Origin: Massospora cicadina
Taxonomy: Eukaryota; Entomophthoromycota; Entomophthoromycetes; Entomophthorales; Entomophthoraceae
Assembly: GCA_022478985.1 (NCBI GenBank)
Contig: JAKSZP010008013.1
Span: 62,001 to 126,000 of the forward strand
DNA length: 64,000 nt
Direction of reading: 5' to 3'
Shown here: piece after piece, positions 21,305 through 33,321 of the stretch
How the letters are laid out: the number at the start of each line of letters is the position of its first letter
Numbering within the stretch: the stretch's first letter is position 1
Translations under genes and position numbers: made by a program
The notes under the pieces: generated by a model
What the model saw: only the letters and a program-made list of their open reading frames with translations
Told to the model about the DNA's origin: nothing
Databases searched by the model: none

Positions 21305-22590
21305 TGTCATGGAAACAGAAAATAAGGTTGAAATTGGCCTGCCAGTTGGGGTGCGTGAGCAGTCAGAAATAAAATTTAGATTTCTGGGGCATTGTCATAT
21401 AAATGACTTGATAGCAGGCGGGAAGAGAAGCAAATAGGCAATGACAGCAAGCAACCATTGTAGCCAATGTCCCAACTAATAATCAGACTGTGACTGCTGG
21501 GGCAACAGCAATTTCATTGCAGACAATACCTCTGGAACCACTAAGAGTCCGGGATGCACATTTGAACCACTGGGAGGCAGCTAGTGGTGAGGTCATGAAA
21601 CCTCTCCCAGCTGGGAGTAATAATCTCCAATAAAAACAGGACGTCTCAACGCAAGAAGGCGTCTACAAGCGGGGATATCCCCAACAGACCACTTGATTGG
21701 TAACCATAATTGATAAAGAGTAAGTAGCAGCGTCTTAATAAATGCCACTAGGGATTAGTCATTACGCAACCCTTAGGAACATAGTTCTGGGTAGCAGCAG
21801 TAAAAAAGACAGAAAATTTTAAATAACTGAAATACTAACTGGAAAGGTGCTTGTTATTGAAAACAAAAAATTGAGAATCAACCAACAACTGTACCAGTGA
21901 CGGATAGTTGCCTTAAGGCCTAGGGTCTTGGGTAATAAGTGAGGACGCAAGAATAAATAGATTGCAATAACAACCAGTTTTGGCAGAACACGATCTTGTG
22001 AATAACTCCACACTAAATTGCCCTTCTGCTGGCCATCAGGCTCTTGCTTGAATTTTACCATTAAATTGTTCCTCTCACTGCAATTTCACTTGGCCTAGAA
22101 ATGCTTTATTCATCAGGCAATTGGTAGCGCCCATGGCCAGGGCACGGAGACCTGGTCCCATTGGGTATCAAAGGGATTTATCAGCCTCAATTTCAATGGA
22201 GTCAGAACCATCTATTTATCCAGACTTTATTCCTCCTCAGCGGAACCAAAATTTTCACTGGAGTTGGAACCCCAAATCAATTTAGATTCTTTGCATCTTT
22301 GGCAGACCCTAAGGTTGTTGCTAGGATATGTGCTCACCATTGCCCCTCAGCTGGCATCCTATCAACGCTCCATCTCCATGCACACCCCTTAATCTGATGG
22401 AATAGTTCTTGTGTAATCAGAAAGGTGGAAAGGGGGCAACCTTGAGGGGGTATTCCAAACCCACCTCTCGTCCACCACATGGGCTAAATCACTCTGGGTG
22501 ATGAGGAATAAGGCTGCCTTCTTGGCCCCTTTTTGGCGTGAAATGGGAATGCCTCATAACAAGGCACAGGGGGTACTCCCCAGACTTACA
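21305..22590 (-). repeat. E3 3' LTR (1286 bp)
   Basis: On the plus strand it runs from TGTCATGGAAACAG to CCAGACTTACA. It aligns with the two halves of the 5' LTR and with the E2 LTR. Near-terminal blocks such as AATAAAAACAGGACGT (21630 and 27440) and GGGGGCAACCTTGAGGGGGT (22434 and 30495) are shared. Confidence 0.88.
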
Positions 22591-22789
22591 AAAACATTCA
22601 TCTATTTCTCAAGAGGAACACTGCCACCAGAAACTTGGGTGAGAGCGACGTTTTTATGGGACTTTGGGAGCTTAAATTGCCAGCAGCGTGGTGAACTTCA
22701 AGGTGACGGGGAGCATTTGAGTGTGCATCATGGAAAGCCTCAACTAATTCGCCACAATTGGCGCAATCCTGGGTGATGACCCAACTACT

Positions 22790-23990
22790 CTCATACACCA
22801 GGAATCATTTCCTGGCCTATGAGGTATTGGACTGAATGGCGAGATTGCTGGGTAAACCAAGATTGCATCAACTTAAGCCTCCTCCAAGCCTTCCACCACA
22901 ATAAGCTCAGGGTCCAACAGAATTTAATATAAATGGGGACAAATGTGAAATGCGGAATATGGGGGTGCTGCTTCCAGTGGACTGGTAGCATCAAAATGGA
23001 AGGCGCCGTTGCCCAGGACCGCCTCCACCTCATGAGGACTGGAACGTTTGCTTGCAAATTTATGGGAGGGCACCTGCATCTGCAAGTGATAGTTATCCAG
23101 TAATACATGCAACACCACTGTGAATTCATGGGACAATAGGCGTTTTCAATATGCAAAAATCTTATAATCAAATATAGCTTTGGTCAAGTGCTCCTTAACA
23201 ATATTGGGTGTCCCAGATGTGCTGCACGTGCTCCGCTGCAGCTGGCATCTCCAGCCAAAGACATGGCCCCACTAAAAAATAGAGGCTGTACCCTAGTGTG
23301 ACCTTGTACAGCGAGAACCATTAGATGCATTAGTACCGTTATTATAGGCAAATTGCGCCAGGTGAAGATCATCCGCCCAGGTGTCCTGAAAAGCCGCAGT
23401 GTAACAATGAAGTTACTGCTCAAAAATATAATTTGCATGCTCCATTTGACTGTCCAAATTGGGGATGGTATGCAGTTGAGAGACACGAAATGATCTTCTA
23501 TATAACCAGGAGTTCATTCCAAGAGTGCACCATAAACGGGGCCCATGGTCACTTACAATCTCCTGTAGCAAATCAAACATTGAAAACACATGCCGCACAA
23601 AGAGCTGGGCCATCTCTCCTGAGGTGATTGCAAAGGAACAGGGAATAAAAATGTGATATCTATAAATAAGTCCACAACCGCCATAAAGGCAGTAAACTCA
23701 TTGGAGCAGGGCAACTCAACAATGAAATTAATGGACAACAAGGCTTACAGGCCCTCCGCCTTCTGCAGGGGATAAAGGAGACATCTTTACCTGATTGATC
23801 TAACTTAGCCCATGCGCATTTCAAGCAATCTGTGATACATGTTTTATCCATGGAAATACCCAGGCAGTTATATGTACGCTTAACCAAATCCAGGCATTTC
23901 TTGTTCCATGGATGCCCCACTGACGGGGGGTTGTGTTGAGCCCAAATAACTACGTGCAAAGATGGGATGGCATCCACAGTCTCAACCAAA
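22790..23990 (-). pseudogene. E3 integrase
   Basis: On the minus strand a zinc-binding region (23989-23660) reads QHNPPSVGH then CITDCLKC, an HHCC pattern. The core (23741-23553) has LSINFIVELPCSNEF, where the first catalytic Asp is Asn. DLLQEIVSDHGPRL keeps the second Asp and PNLDSQMEHANYIFEQ keeps the Glu. The C-terminal part extends to about 22790. The core lies in two overlapping frames. Confidence 0.78.
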
Positions 23991-24379
23991 ACTGAACGTA
24001 CCCATCCACCAAGTTGTAGTGAGACCGCTTATGCATCAGAAGTGCCAGATGGTCCAACAACTACAACTCCTCCACGCAAGCCACTAGCCTACTAAACCCT
24101 CCAAACCAAAGGCACGTTTGGGAACCAATCTGCCACCAAAATTGTGGGAGGCGTTATAGCTAGGATCTGGACTGGTGGAAGTACTGTGGTTAACTCTTGC
24201 TCATCCACCTCCACTGGACCCAACACTAGATTGCAACTCAAAAAGTTGGGAATAACATTCAACGCCCCTTTAAAAACTTTTACTTTAAAATCATACTACA
24301 AATGTCATGGTATGTCTGATCCTGACGATGCGCCAACTTCTGAGGTTTCTGAAAATACATAAGAGCCTGATCATCCATC

Positions 24380-25500
24380 TGCACAGTTACCTCATGCTGC
24401 GTGCCCTGCAGCAAGTACCACCAGTGATTAAGAGACCATGCCACGGTGTCCAGCTCCTTGTCATAAATGGCCCAGGTCTTCTACAACAAAGCGAACTTAT
24501 GTGAAAAATAGGCAACCATTTGTTTCAGAACATCATGAATCTGCAACAGCTCCACCCCAAGGAGGATGAGGCGTTGCATGCAACAATAAATGGCTTAGTG
24601 GGTTCACATGTTTGAGATAGAAGGCTCCAAGAATGCCTCATTGATGAACTTGAGAGCCTGCTGGCACTTCTCCAACCAGAGGAATGTATATTATTTCCAG
24701 TAGGTGATGCAGAGGCGTGGCCAGCTGTGAGAGAGGGGGGAATTTTTTAGGAATATTATGGTGCCCAAGAAGTTCCGCAACTGTTTCTGGGTTGTAGGAG
24801 TAGGCCACTCGAGGATTGCCTCAAGCTTGCTGGGGGAATGGCGTAATCATCTTTCATGACTAAATTACCCAAGAAGGTAACCTCTTCCCAGAAGAGCTCA
24901 CACTTAGATGGCTTTACATACAGTTCCGCTCTATGCAACGTGACCATCACTACCTTCAGGTCCTTCTTGTGCTGCTTGGAAGTAGGGGAGTGATTGAAGA
25001 TATCGTTGATATATACCATGCACGTGAACCTGAGATCACCTAGCACATGCCGATCATCCGCTGAAACGTGATGGGTATTTTTCAGGCTGAAGGGCATCAC
25101 ACGGAACTGGAAAATACCCTTTCTGGCTAAAATCATTGTAAGCCATTACTGGTCTTCCACCACCTGGATCTTATCAAATGCTTTTAGAGGTTAATCTTTG
25201 AGAAAACTTTGGTTTTTGAAATTAACCTGTCTGATTTTCTGATAAAAGGTGAGAGGGCAGGGATCATGAATGGTAATATTATTCAAATGCCCATAGTCAA
25301 TGCAGGGCGAAATGTACCATCAGCATTCTGAGAGAAACAGTAAACGATGCAATTAGGGATGTCTTCCTAAACACTCAACCCTTCTTGAGAATATCTTCCA
25401 GCCATACTTCCACCATTTTGTCCTCCTGCGCCAAGTAGTGATATACCAGACAGTTGATGTTGATCATGTCCACCATCAGAAGGAAAGCCAAATTATATCA
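24380..25500 (-). pseudogene. E3 reverse transcriptase and RNase H
   Basis: A minus-strand open stretch (25136-24756) contains FQFRVMPFSLKN, RFTCMVYINDIFNHS (Asn for the first Asp of YxDD), VKPSKCELFWEEVTFLG and a following linker, all in standard Ty3 order. RNase H (about 24720-24380) is more decayed. E2 has the same Asn substitution with a different third codon base. Confidence 0.78.
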
Positions 25501-25859
25501 TAGTTGGGTAGAAGGCGATTAGCTTTCTCAAAATCAAGAGTATCTTAATATGCTATTAACGCTGGGGGAAAATTCAGTGAAACCCGTTAGGGGAGAAAAG
25601 CGATGAAATGGAATTCTGACCCTATTCCGTCATAAGTTATCTATAAGGGAGAACTCCCCCACAACTGTGTGCTCACAAAGAACAACATGTTTGAGTCTAA
25701 ATAAATGCTTAACTGCATGCCACAACCACCCCCAAAATAACCATGTTGAGCAGATCTGGAACATCCACAAATTAAATCAGAAATCAAACCAATAGACTGA
25801 GAAAGGCACATGCTACCATATTTGTACAAAGTCATGGGAGCGGAAAACGCACCCAGAAC

Positions 25860-25975
25860 TGATGCCTCTGCTTATAGGTCCAAGTCAAGATCCTGCACCA
25901 GCTTCAAACCCATGAAATTTCCCGCCATTCCTGTATTTACCAGGGCCTCAACTGACACTATATGGACGCCCAGCT
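25860..25975 (-). pseudogene. E3 protease active-site region
   Basis: The minus strand reads SVEALVNTGMAGNFMGLKL. It aligns with E2 (SFEALVNMGAAGNF) and with the ALIDSGASGNF pattern of Ty3 proteases, again with Asn for the catalytic Asp. The C-terminal part of the domain is broken by stops. Confidence 0.6.
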
Positions 25976-27118
25976 AATTTACAGCAGACATAAAAAATAA
26001 GCAAAATCTTGTTTATTGATGCCCATGAGCGATTCTGCCAGTTATTTGGTGATAATCATAAAGTCACTCAGGGAAAGCTGACTTAAATGGGGAATTAGCA
26101 CCCCCTGGGAGTGCCTTATCAAACTCATCACACTGGGAGTCCATCAACAGAGGAATCAGAGGATTCAAGGACACCTGGTATGTCTCATGAACTGCCTACC
26201 TCAAAATGCCAGGACAGAGCCAGATGCACTAACCAGGCAATCAGGCACCGTAAGATCTCCAGGCGCCATAATGCATACTAAGGGGCTTGGATCAGACTGG
26301 AACTCTGGACGAACAACAATGTACATGCCAACTGAGGATTCGACCCTCCTTTCAATCCCTCACTGGTAGGTAATTGTTTAACTGATCCCCCACCCCATTC
26401 AACGCTCAACAGAGCGTAGCCCTGATGGAAGCTGCTGTCATGTACATCTGGTCTACCAATCCCACCTGCATGGCCCAGGCGGCATGATTGGCGGACATGG
26501 AGTCCAAAGCATCACAAAATTCTGCCATGGCAATGTCTAATGTAAGCCTGAGGCCCAGGGACTGTTTGTGGAAGGCCTCTGTGTACAAAGCAAAATCTGA
26601 TGCTTCAGTGCTCAGGGAAAGAACCAGATCAAGAGAGCCAATTTTGTCACTAGCGCCTGCACCATCAACGCTACAGGCGTAATCAGCGGGGTCAAAACCT
26701 CAGCCTGGTTGGCCTTATGGAGGATTCTGTGCACCCATCAGTACGCATCACCATTTATGACATCCAATAAAGTCATGCTTCGCTGTGCATCCATCAGAGA
26801 ATCTGAGCCATTGTGTTAACTGAAAATCTCACTGCATCTTGGCAAGGGCATCTAACACCTAATTAGCCACCTCCACGGATGGGATTGATGAGCACACCTC
26901 TAAGGGTGGGGTGTGATTGGGGCTGACGCCCGTGGGATGAAGTATACCATAAGGAGCTCCCCACCACCACATGGAGCACCAAAAAAATGCGCAAACCAAC
27001 CATATGAACATAACAAAACTAAGCACTGACTACAAGCTCAAATGATATACCAAATACTCTGCGTCACCAACTTCAAACAGAAGGGCGGAAATGGCAGACA
27101 CTAAGAGTCATTCAACTA
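25976..27118 (-). pseudogene. E3 gag
   Basis: Located between the 5' LTR and protease. The best open stretch (26588-26406, 60 residues) is helical and ends AWAMQVGLVDQMYMTAA. No zinc knuckle is recognised. Assignment as gag rests mainly on position and on partial similarity to 8926-9291 in E2. Confidence 0.5.
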
Positions 27119-27663
27119 TGTAATGGAAAAAGAAAATAAGGTTGAGACTGGCATGCCAGTTGGGGTGCGTGAGCACCCAGAAAGCAACCCCAAGATGTTA
27201 GGGCATTGCCATCCAAATGACTTGTTATCAGGTGAAGAGAATCAAATTTTGAGCGATGACTGGCAGCCACTGTAGCCAACTTCCTGACTAACAATCAGAT
27301 TGTGGCTTCTGGGGCAGCAGCGGATTTCACTGCATAAAAATTTTCTGGAACGCTAAGAGTCCAGGATGCGCAAATGAACCACTGGGATGGGGCGAGTGGT
27401 GAGGTCATGAAACCTCGCCCAGCAGGGAGAGATAATCTCCAATAAAAACAGGACGTTTCAACGCCAGAGGGCGTCCACAAGAGGGGATATCACCATCAGA
27501 CCACTTTCTTGGTAACCCCAATTGATAAGGGTAAGTAACGGCGTCTTAATAATTGCCACTTAGGCCCAGTCGTTGCACAACCCTGAGAACATAGATGTGA
27601 TTAGTAACAGCAAAGAACAAAGGAAAAAATTGAATAACTTAAAAATTTTTACTGGAAAGAAGT

Positions 27664-28767
27664 TGTCAGAAAATTGACTGTGGGCTCTGATGGTTGACAG
27701 GCCAACCAGTATGAAGACTGGTCAACCCTTGCCATTTCACCTTAGGCATCAGGGCAGCAGCCCCAGATAACCCCTTGGCATGTCACTTGCGCCATTTGCA
27801 GATCTCATAGACTCATCAAAACCAACGAAATAAATATAAACTTAAATCATAAAAGAGAATGTTCAAAGGGAGATATTTATTGAAAGGAAGCGCCAGGTAT
27901 TTATACTATTTACAAAAGGGCTACTGCACCCACTGCTGACCTATGGGCTCATCACTAGTTCTTTCAGCCAACCACTCTCTCAGCCTTCCGCTGTGCTTGC
28001 TCACTTCCCTGGCATTGACCCTCTCACCCTATCCTTCCTGATGACCGATTATTAGTTTTAGATCATCCTTGGCCTTGAGTCACCGGTGAGCTGTAAGATT
28101 ATTATATATTATAAATATCAAATGTGAATTTTAATTAGTGTCAATGCGCCAGAAACAGCTTCAGTCACTTGGGTAACTTAGGAAATCTTGGCATCTCGCT
28201 GACATCACATTTGACTCATCTCAGTTGATTGTTTGGGAATTATCTCATTCAGGCAATAGTTAATTTAATAGATATGAGATGCTGAAAACAACCTCAGCCA
28301 CCTCAACTCGTAATTGTCATATCTGCCAACATAAAATAATTAGTACAATTGTTGATTCTTGTCATAAGTCACCGATACTCCAATTTAGGGTGCAAAATCA
28401 TAGCCAGATGAATTAATAGCAAATACATCAGCTTTTAACCAGAATTTTTCATAACGGCCCATGAATGGCAGTTGGCGTCAAACTCAGATTCTGCCAACAT
28501 ATACTAAATTTAACTAATTGGATCATCTTTAGATGTTAGTCGCCAGTGATCATTATACTAATTTGGGCCAGCAATTGTCTCCGCTCAATTCTAACTTTTA
28601 AACTTGGCAGAATGCATAGATTTGGCTCAACCCAATTTGAGGAGCAACTCACCATGCAATCATCAAACCATATGAAATTTAGTTGATAAGCCATTCCACC
28701 AGAGAGGCCTATTCATCCTAAATCTCAATTAATCATTGGAGGAATCCATCTGTTTAATACTCTGACA
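27664..28767 (-). repeat. Miniature element 3' LTR (1104 bp)
   Basis: Runs TGTCAGAAAATTG to TACTCTGACA on the plus strand. Shares blocks with 28960-29905, for example AATAAATATAAACTTAAATC (27830 and 29136) and TTTGGCTCAACCCAATTT (28621 and 29758). The minus strand has a GTATAAATACC promoter-like motif near 27900. Confidence 0.8.
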
Positions 28768-28959
28768 TCTATCCCCACTTAAACAGATGGTATTTCTCCT
28801 AATTCCAGCCTTGGCATGTGGGGCGAGCGTCCAGGGCTTGCCCCTCCCTGCCACCAACAATTTCTGGAATCTAACCAAGGTGGCACATCCCCACCATCTC
28901 CTCACCCACCTGCCAGCTACTCTGGTAACAACCATCAGAACCCCTGTAGCAAGCATCAC

Positions 28960-29905
28960 TGTTGGAAATTCGTTTTTTCTGATGACAATGGGATCTGCTG
29001 GTCAGCAGGCCAACTAGTATAAAGACTGGTCAGCCCTTGCCATTTTGCCTTAGGCTCAGGGCCAGCAGCGCAGGCTGAACTCTTGGAATAACACCTGTGC
29101 TATTTGAGGATCCCCTAGCCTAACCCCCAACCAATAAAATAAATATAAACTTAAATCAAAAGGTAGATTAGGCAAATGGAGATGTTTATTGATAGGGAGT
29201 CAAGATCTTACTATTTATAAAAAAGGGCTACTGCGCTTACTGCTAACCTATTGGCTCATCACTGGTTCTTCCAGAAACTACACTCTTAGCCTTCTGCTAT
29301 GCTACTCTCTTCCCTATTGTTGACCCACTTTCCTCATCCTTCCTGATGTCAAAATTTATTAGGTTTGGCTCATCCTTGGCTTTGAGTCATCGGTGAGCTA
29401 TATAAGTTACTATATATATAAATATCAAATTGAATTCAACTTAATATTATGTGCCAGAAACATCTTTGGTCACTCGCTTAACTCAGAATATCTTGACTTC
29501 TCACTGATGGCATATTTTGAATCTTTTAATTGATATTTGGGGGATCTTTACTATTAGGTAACAGGTGATTTAATTAATATGAGACGCCAGAAACAACTTT
29601 GGCCGCCTCAGATTCAAAATAGTCAGGTTCTGCCAACATTACTTAATTAACAAAATGGATCATCCTAGGCTATTAGTCACCAGTAATCCTTATACCAATT
29701 CAGGTCTGCAATTGACTCCACTCAATCCTAACTTCCAAACTCGGCAGAATGTTTAGATTTGGCTCAACCCAATTTAGGAAGAAACACACCACACAATCAT
29801 AAAACAATAATTTTTTCAGTCAATAAGCATTTCGCCAGGATTGGCCTATTTCATCCCATATAGGAATAAATCATTGGTTGATTCCATCTGGTTAAAATTA
29901 TGACA
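28960..29905 (-). repeat. Miniature element 5' LTR (946 bp)
   Basis: Runs TGTTGGAAATTCG to AAATTATGACA on the plus strand, directly followed on its inner side by the primer-binding site. It is shorter than its partner through several small deletions, so the pair is old. Confidence 0.8.
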
Positions 29906-30662
29906 GGGGTTTTGTTAATTGCAAACAAAAAAGTGAGAATTGACTGACAACTGTCCCAGTGAGGGACGGTTGTCTTAAGCCTCAGGGACATTAGGAATAA
30001 GTGAGGATGCGTGAATGAAGGGATTGTGATCCCAACCAATTTTAGAAGAATGAAGATCTTGCAACTTACTCGATGCTATTTTGACCTTCCACTGGCCATC
30101 TGACTATTACTTGAATTTATCCACTTAACTGTTCCTCCTACCGCAAATTTTCTTAATTCAGCGATGCTTTGTTTGCCAGGAAATTGGTAGCCCAAGGTCA
30201 GGCCACAGGGGCCTGGTCCCATAGGGTATCAAAGGGATATATCACCCTCTATTGCACTGGAGTCAAAATCTTCAATTTATTCAGATTTTTCGCCTCCTTA
30301 TCAGAACCCAAAATTGTCACTAAAGTTGGACTCCCCAATTGATTTATATTTTTCGCCTCTTCTGTGGGCCCTAAGATTGTCTCTGGGGTTATATTCTCGC
30401 CATTACCCTGTGGCAAGCATCCACTTTCCGCTTCCACCTCCATACACACTTCTTAATCCGCTGGAGTAGTCCTTGCGTGGTCAGATAGGGGGAAAGGGGG
30501 CAACCTTGAGGGGGTACGCCAAACCCACCTCTCATCCACCACATGAGCTAAATTTCACTGGGTCTCAAGGGGAAAGCCACCTTCTTGGCCCCCTTTCTGT
30601 TGTAAAATGGGAATGCCTCGCAATTATGGCATAGGGGGTGCTCCCCTAAGACTTACACCCAC

Positions 30663-32077
30663 TGTTCATGATAATTCTTACTTTGAACTTATTAAAGTGA
30701 TATCAATATATTGCATTCAGCAGTGTATGCATCTGCATCAATAACTGTGTTAACATTTAAAGCGTCTGCTTTTCCTAAACATGAGAATAGGGAAGCGTAT
30801 AGAATTGGACTCACTATTTTTAAAGTTACTGAAGATATGGCTCCTGAACACCAAAAAAGTGTTGAATATCAACTTAGGTGACAGGCAGCTCTTTCTGCTC
30901 CAACAGTTGAACATAAGTCTTTGATATTACTTATGACGCCAACTCAGAAGTGCAATCCATTGATGAGCAGGTGATAAATGCTACCACATCATCCGCAATC
31001 ACTAGATGCAATGCCAAAGGTGGGGAGTCCTCATTGGTTAAAGTCTAAATGAAACTTGGTTTTGTGGACTTGTTTTAACCTGGGATTAATTTATAAGGGG
31101 TGGAAGTGGAAAATCCCAGTTTTACTCTGATCGCCCTTTTCCTTAAGTCTTCCTTCTTTACTAAAATTTACTATAATGAACCTTAGGTCTGGAACCCAAA
31201 CTAGGGCAGCAATTGGCATAATGTCACAATTTTTTAAAAATTGATAACAAGTAACCTGATCAAGGTCAGGCCTATGAGAATGAGGGCCGTTATGACAAAC
31301 TAATTAAAACTTTGGGGATGTGACCATATTATAAGGGTTGCAGTGCTCCCGCCAACTTGAGTAAGCGCCTAAAATGTGGTGGCGCAGTAGTGAAGATAAT
31401 TTACCATGTGGGTAATATCGTTCTCATCATTCTACATAGGAATTAAATCCCAATACAGTTTTTTAGGGCTAACGGGTGTGATGCATTATGATATGAGCAT
31501 CAAACTTATTTAGCGCCATGTCTCCATGAAAAAATTGAGCCTTATAATAAACCGTTCATCAAAAGCTGTGATGTACTTGCCTTATTAATGAATTAAGGAA
31601 CAATGTATTCCACGTTGTCTTCCCATATGCGCCGCCAAACTCCTTCAATAGAATTTTAGCAGTGCAATAAGATATTTCAACTTCTTGTAATTTAGTTTTT
31701 ATTAATTCATGACTTATAGATGCCAAGAAATATATTATTGTAGCCAAATTAATAGCATCAGAGCCTGTTGGATATCCTAATATTGGACATGATGGAAGGA
31801 AATATCGATATTTTGACTCCCTCAGCCAAATAGACACTTAGATCTGTGAAGTAATTTTATCAATTACCTAAATAATTTACCTGGAGAAATATTAGTCAGT
31901 ACAGCTCTATCTGACTCTAGGAAAACTTTAAAAGACCAAGTTGAGCCCAAGATACCCCAAGATTAATTCCTGCCTCATCAAAATAAAATATTATCAGAAG
32001 GTTAGGCAACAACTACTTGAAGTGGCACTCAAATAAGCAAATTAAGGTGAGCCCAAAAAATAGTTAGAATCAAGAAG
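30663..32077. other. Unassigned segment between E3 and EB
   Basis: About 1.4 kb without recognised retroelement motifs. It holds a 92-residue minus-strand frame (31559-31837) and short plus-strand coding-like runs (about 30750-30900). After removing the two flanking insertions, 20941-21299, this segment and 43980 onward would have been contiguous. It may be old host DNA, or the LTR of EF toward its right end. Confidence 0.4.
31559..31837 (-). CDS. Unrecognised 92-residue open frame
   Basis: Starts MSIWLRESKYRYFLPSCPIL and is moderately hydrophobic in the middle, with no signal peptide or motif I recognise. It stands in the only sizeable stretch here not assigned to a mobile element, with no neighbour suggesting a role. 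It may be a chance frame or a remnant of an exon. I give no function. Confidence 0.2.
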   Translation of the reverse strand: MSIWLRESKYRYFLPSCPILGYPTGSDAINLATIIYFLASISHELIKTKLQEVEISYCTAKILLKEFGGAYGKTTWNTLFLNSLIRQVHHSF

Positions 32078-32082
32078 ATGCC

Positions 32083-32552
32083 TGCTGGGATTTGAGAAGA
32101 ACAAATTGAAATCCATACTTCCAGATTAAGTTGCAGTGAATTAACACTTGAGTGTACTTGGATGGAGCCTTATCTCAACATCACCAAACTTAAAATCTAA
32201 TCAAGAATCTGCACGCGTTCAAGAATCAATGGAGATGAAAAAAGGAATCTCGTCCTTACTTCATAAATTGCAAGAAATGTGGCATCCACTGCTCCAGTCA
32301 TGGGGGTGACAAAGTAAAATGAGGGTGCCACCCAGACGGTCAATTCTGAAAAGCCATGAAAGATCCTGAGCGGATGGGGCCACGAAGATACTGAGGCACT
32401 GTGTCCCTATGCACCCTATAAGTATCAATATATTTTAGTCTAAAAGTAGTATAAATTCAGTCCATCTTTTTGTTTTATGACCTCCTGCTAATTTTCAGCT
32501 TCAAGTCCACCTTCAAACCTCATCAACAGTCTATAGAACTGTATCACCAATA
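32083..32552 (+). repeat. EB 5' LTR
   Basis: 470 bp, starting TGCTGGGATTTGAG. It aligns with 43510-43979, sharing for example TATCAATATATTTTAGTC/TATCAATATATTTTAATC and GCTAATTTTCAGCTTCAAG. Several substitutions separate the pair. Confidence 0.85.
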
Positions 32553-32557
32553 AAACT

Positions 32558-32575
32558 TGGTGCTCATTACAGGGG
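32558..32575 (+). promoter_or_regulatory. EB primer-binding site
   Basis: TGGTGCTCATTACAGGGG, five bases after the LTR, one base different from E1 and EF. Confidence 0.75.
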
Positions 32576-33321
32576 GTTCTGAGTTGTCCTAAGTTAAAAC
32601 TCTATTGTAAACAATGGAGAATACTAGAAGTCCTGAAGATTAATCTGTTGATTGGTTGAGAAGCATTGCTTGATGGATTAGTACATTGCAGTATGAAGTG
32701 CTGCCCATGCAGCCTGTGAGCCTAAAATTCTGGGCCACGTTCCAGTTCTCTCTTCCCTCCGTTGATGGAAGTTAGTATCAACTTCAGTACGAAAACCTTA
32801 ATAATATTAACCAACAATTAATAAATGGCATCTACTCCATGGGTGCCTGCTCCAGTTGCTCCCGCGCCTTTTCTGTGCCTTCCACCATGCATGATATAAT
32901 TTCTCGTCCCAGCTGCCAGCAGGAGAACTACCCTGGTGCACAAAAGTTACCTTTGCAATTTTTCCATCTGGCTATTCATCATCTCTTCCAGCTAGTTGGT
33001 TTGCATCATCATGAAGTCTCCTGACAACTGGGGCTCACCCAGATCTTGCACTCCCTTAATGTCAATTTCTACAATGCGGCCTCCTCCTTTGTTTATGAAA
33101 ACTGTGAGGCCATTATTGATAACTGTCAATTAATCAACAAGTCCTGGGGCAAAAACAGTGTTGGATACTGGGATCTCTGGCTATCTTGAGAATCAGCTGC
33201 ATCAGAACGTCTAACTCCTTGAGGCGACCTGGAATCAGTGCCCCTTCAAGTCGAGGATCTGGTATGGACCCTGCAGCAACACTACCAGGAGCTTGCCTCT
33301 CATGACTAAATCTCTGAGAGT

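Larger units (their letters stand above)
27664..29905 (-). mobile_element. Miniature two-LTR element (TRIM-like) inserted in the E3 5' LTR
   Basis: Two related LTRs (28960-29905 and 27664-28767) flank only 192 bp of internal sequence. Read on the minus strand, the internal part begins with a primer-binding site TGATGCTTGCTACAGGGG (28958-28941) and ends with a polypurine tract AAGTGGGGATAGA next to the 3' LTR. The LTRs begin TGTCA and end TTTCTGACA or TTTCCAACA. Flanks GAAGT (27659-27663) and GGGGT (29906-29910) fit a decayed 5-bp duplication. There is no coding capacity; the 76-residue frame across the internal part overlaps the primer site. Any mobility would depend on another element's proteins. 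Confidence 0.78.
21305..30657 (-). mobile_element. E3: Ty3-type element of family C with target duplication
   Basis: The minus-strand element is bounded by the perfect 5-bp target duplication CCCAC (21300-21304 and 30658-30662). 3' LTR 21305-22590, internal region 22591-27118, 5' LTR 27119-27663 plus 29911-30657, the latter split by a miniature LTR element. LTR ends are TGTMATGG and ACTTACA on the plus strand. Internal order is gag, protease, reverse transcriptase, RNase H, integrase. Same family as E2. Confidence 0.88.
27119..30657 (-). repeat. E3 5' LTR, split by the miniature element
   Basis: Pieces 27119-27663 and 29911-30657 together give about 1292 bp, matching the 1286-bp 3' LTR. The left piece aligns with the beginning and the right piece with the remainder of 21305-22590. 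Confidence 0.85.

Noticed and set aside
28729..28959. 76-residue frame within the miniature LTR element
   Set aside because: It begins inside the primer-binding site and ends in the LTR, so it spans only cis signals and is unlikely to be translated.
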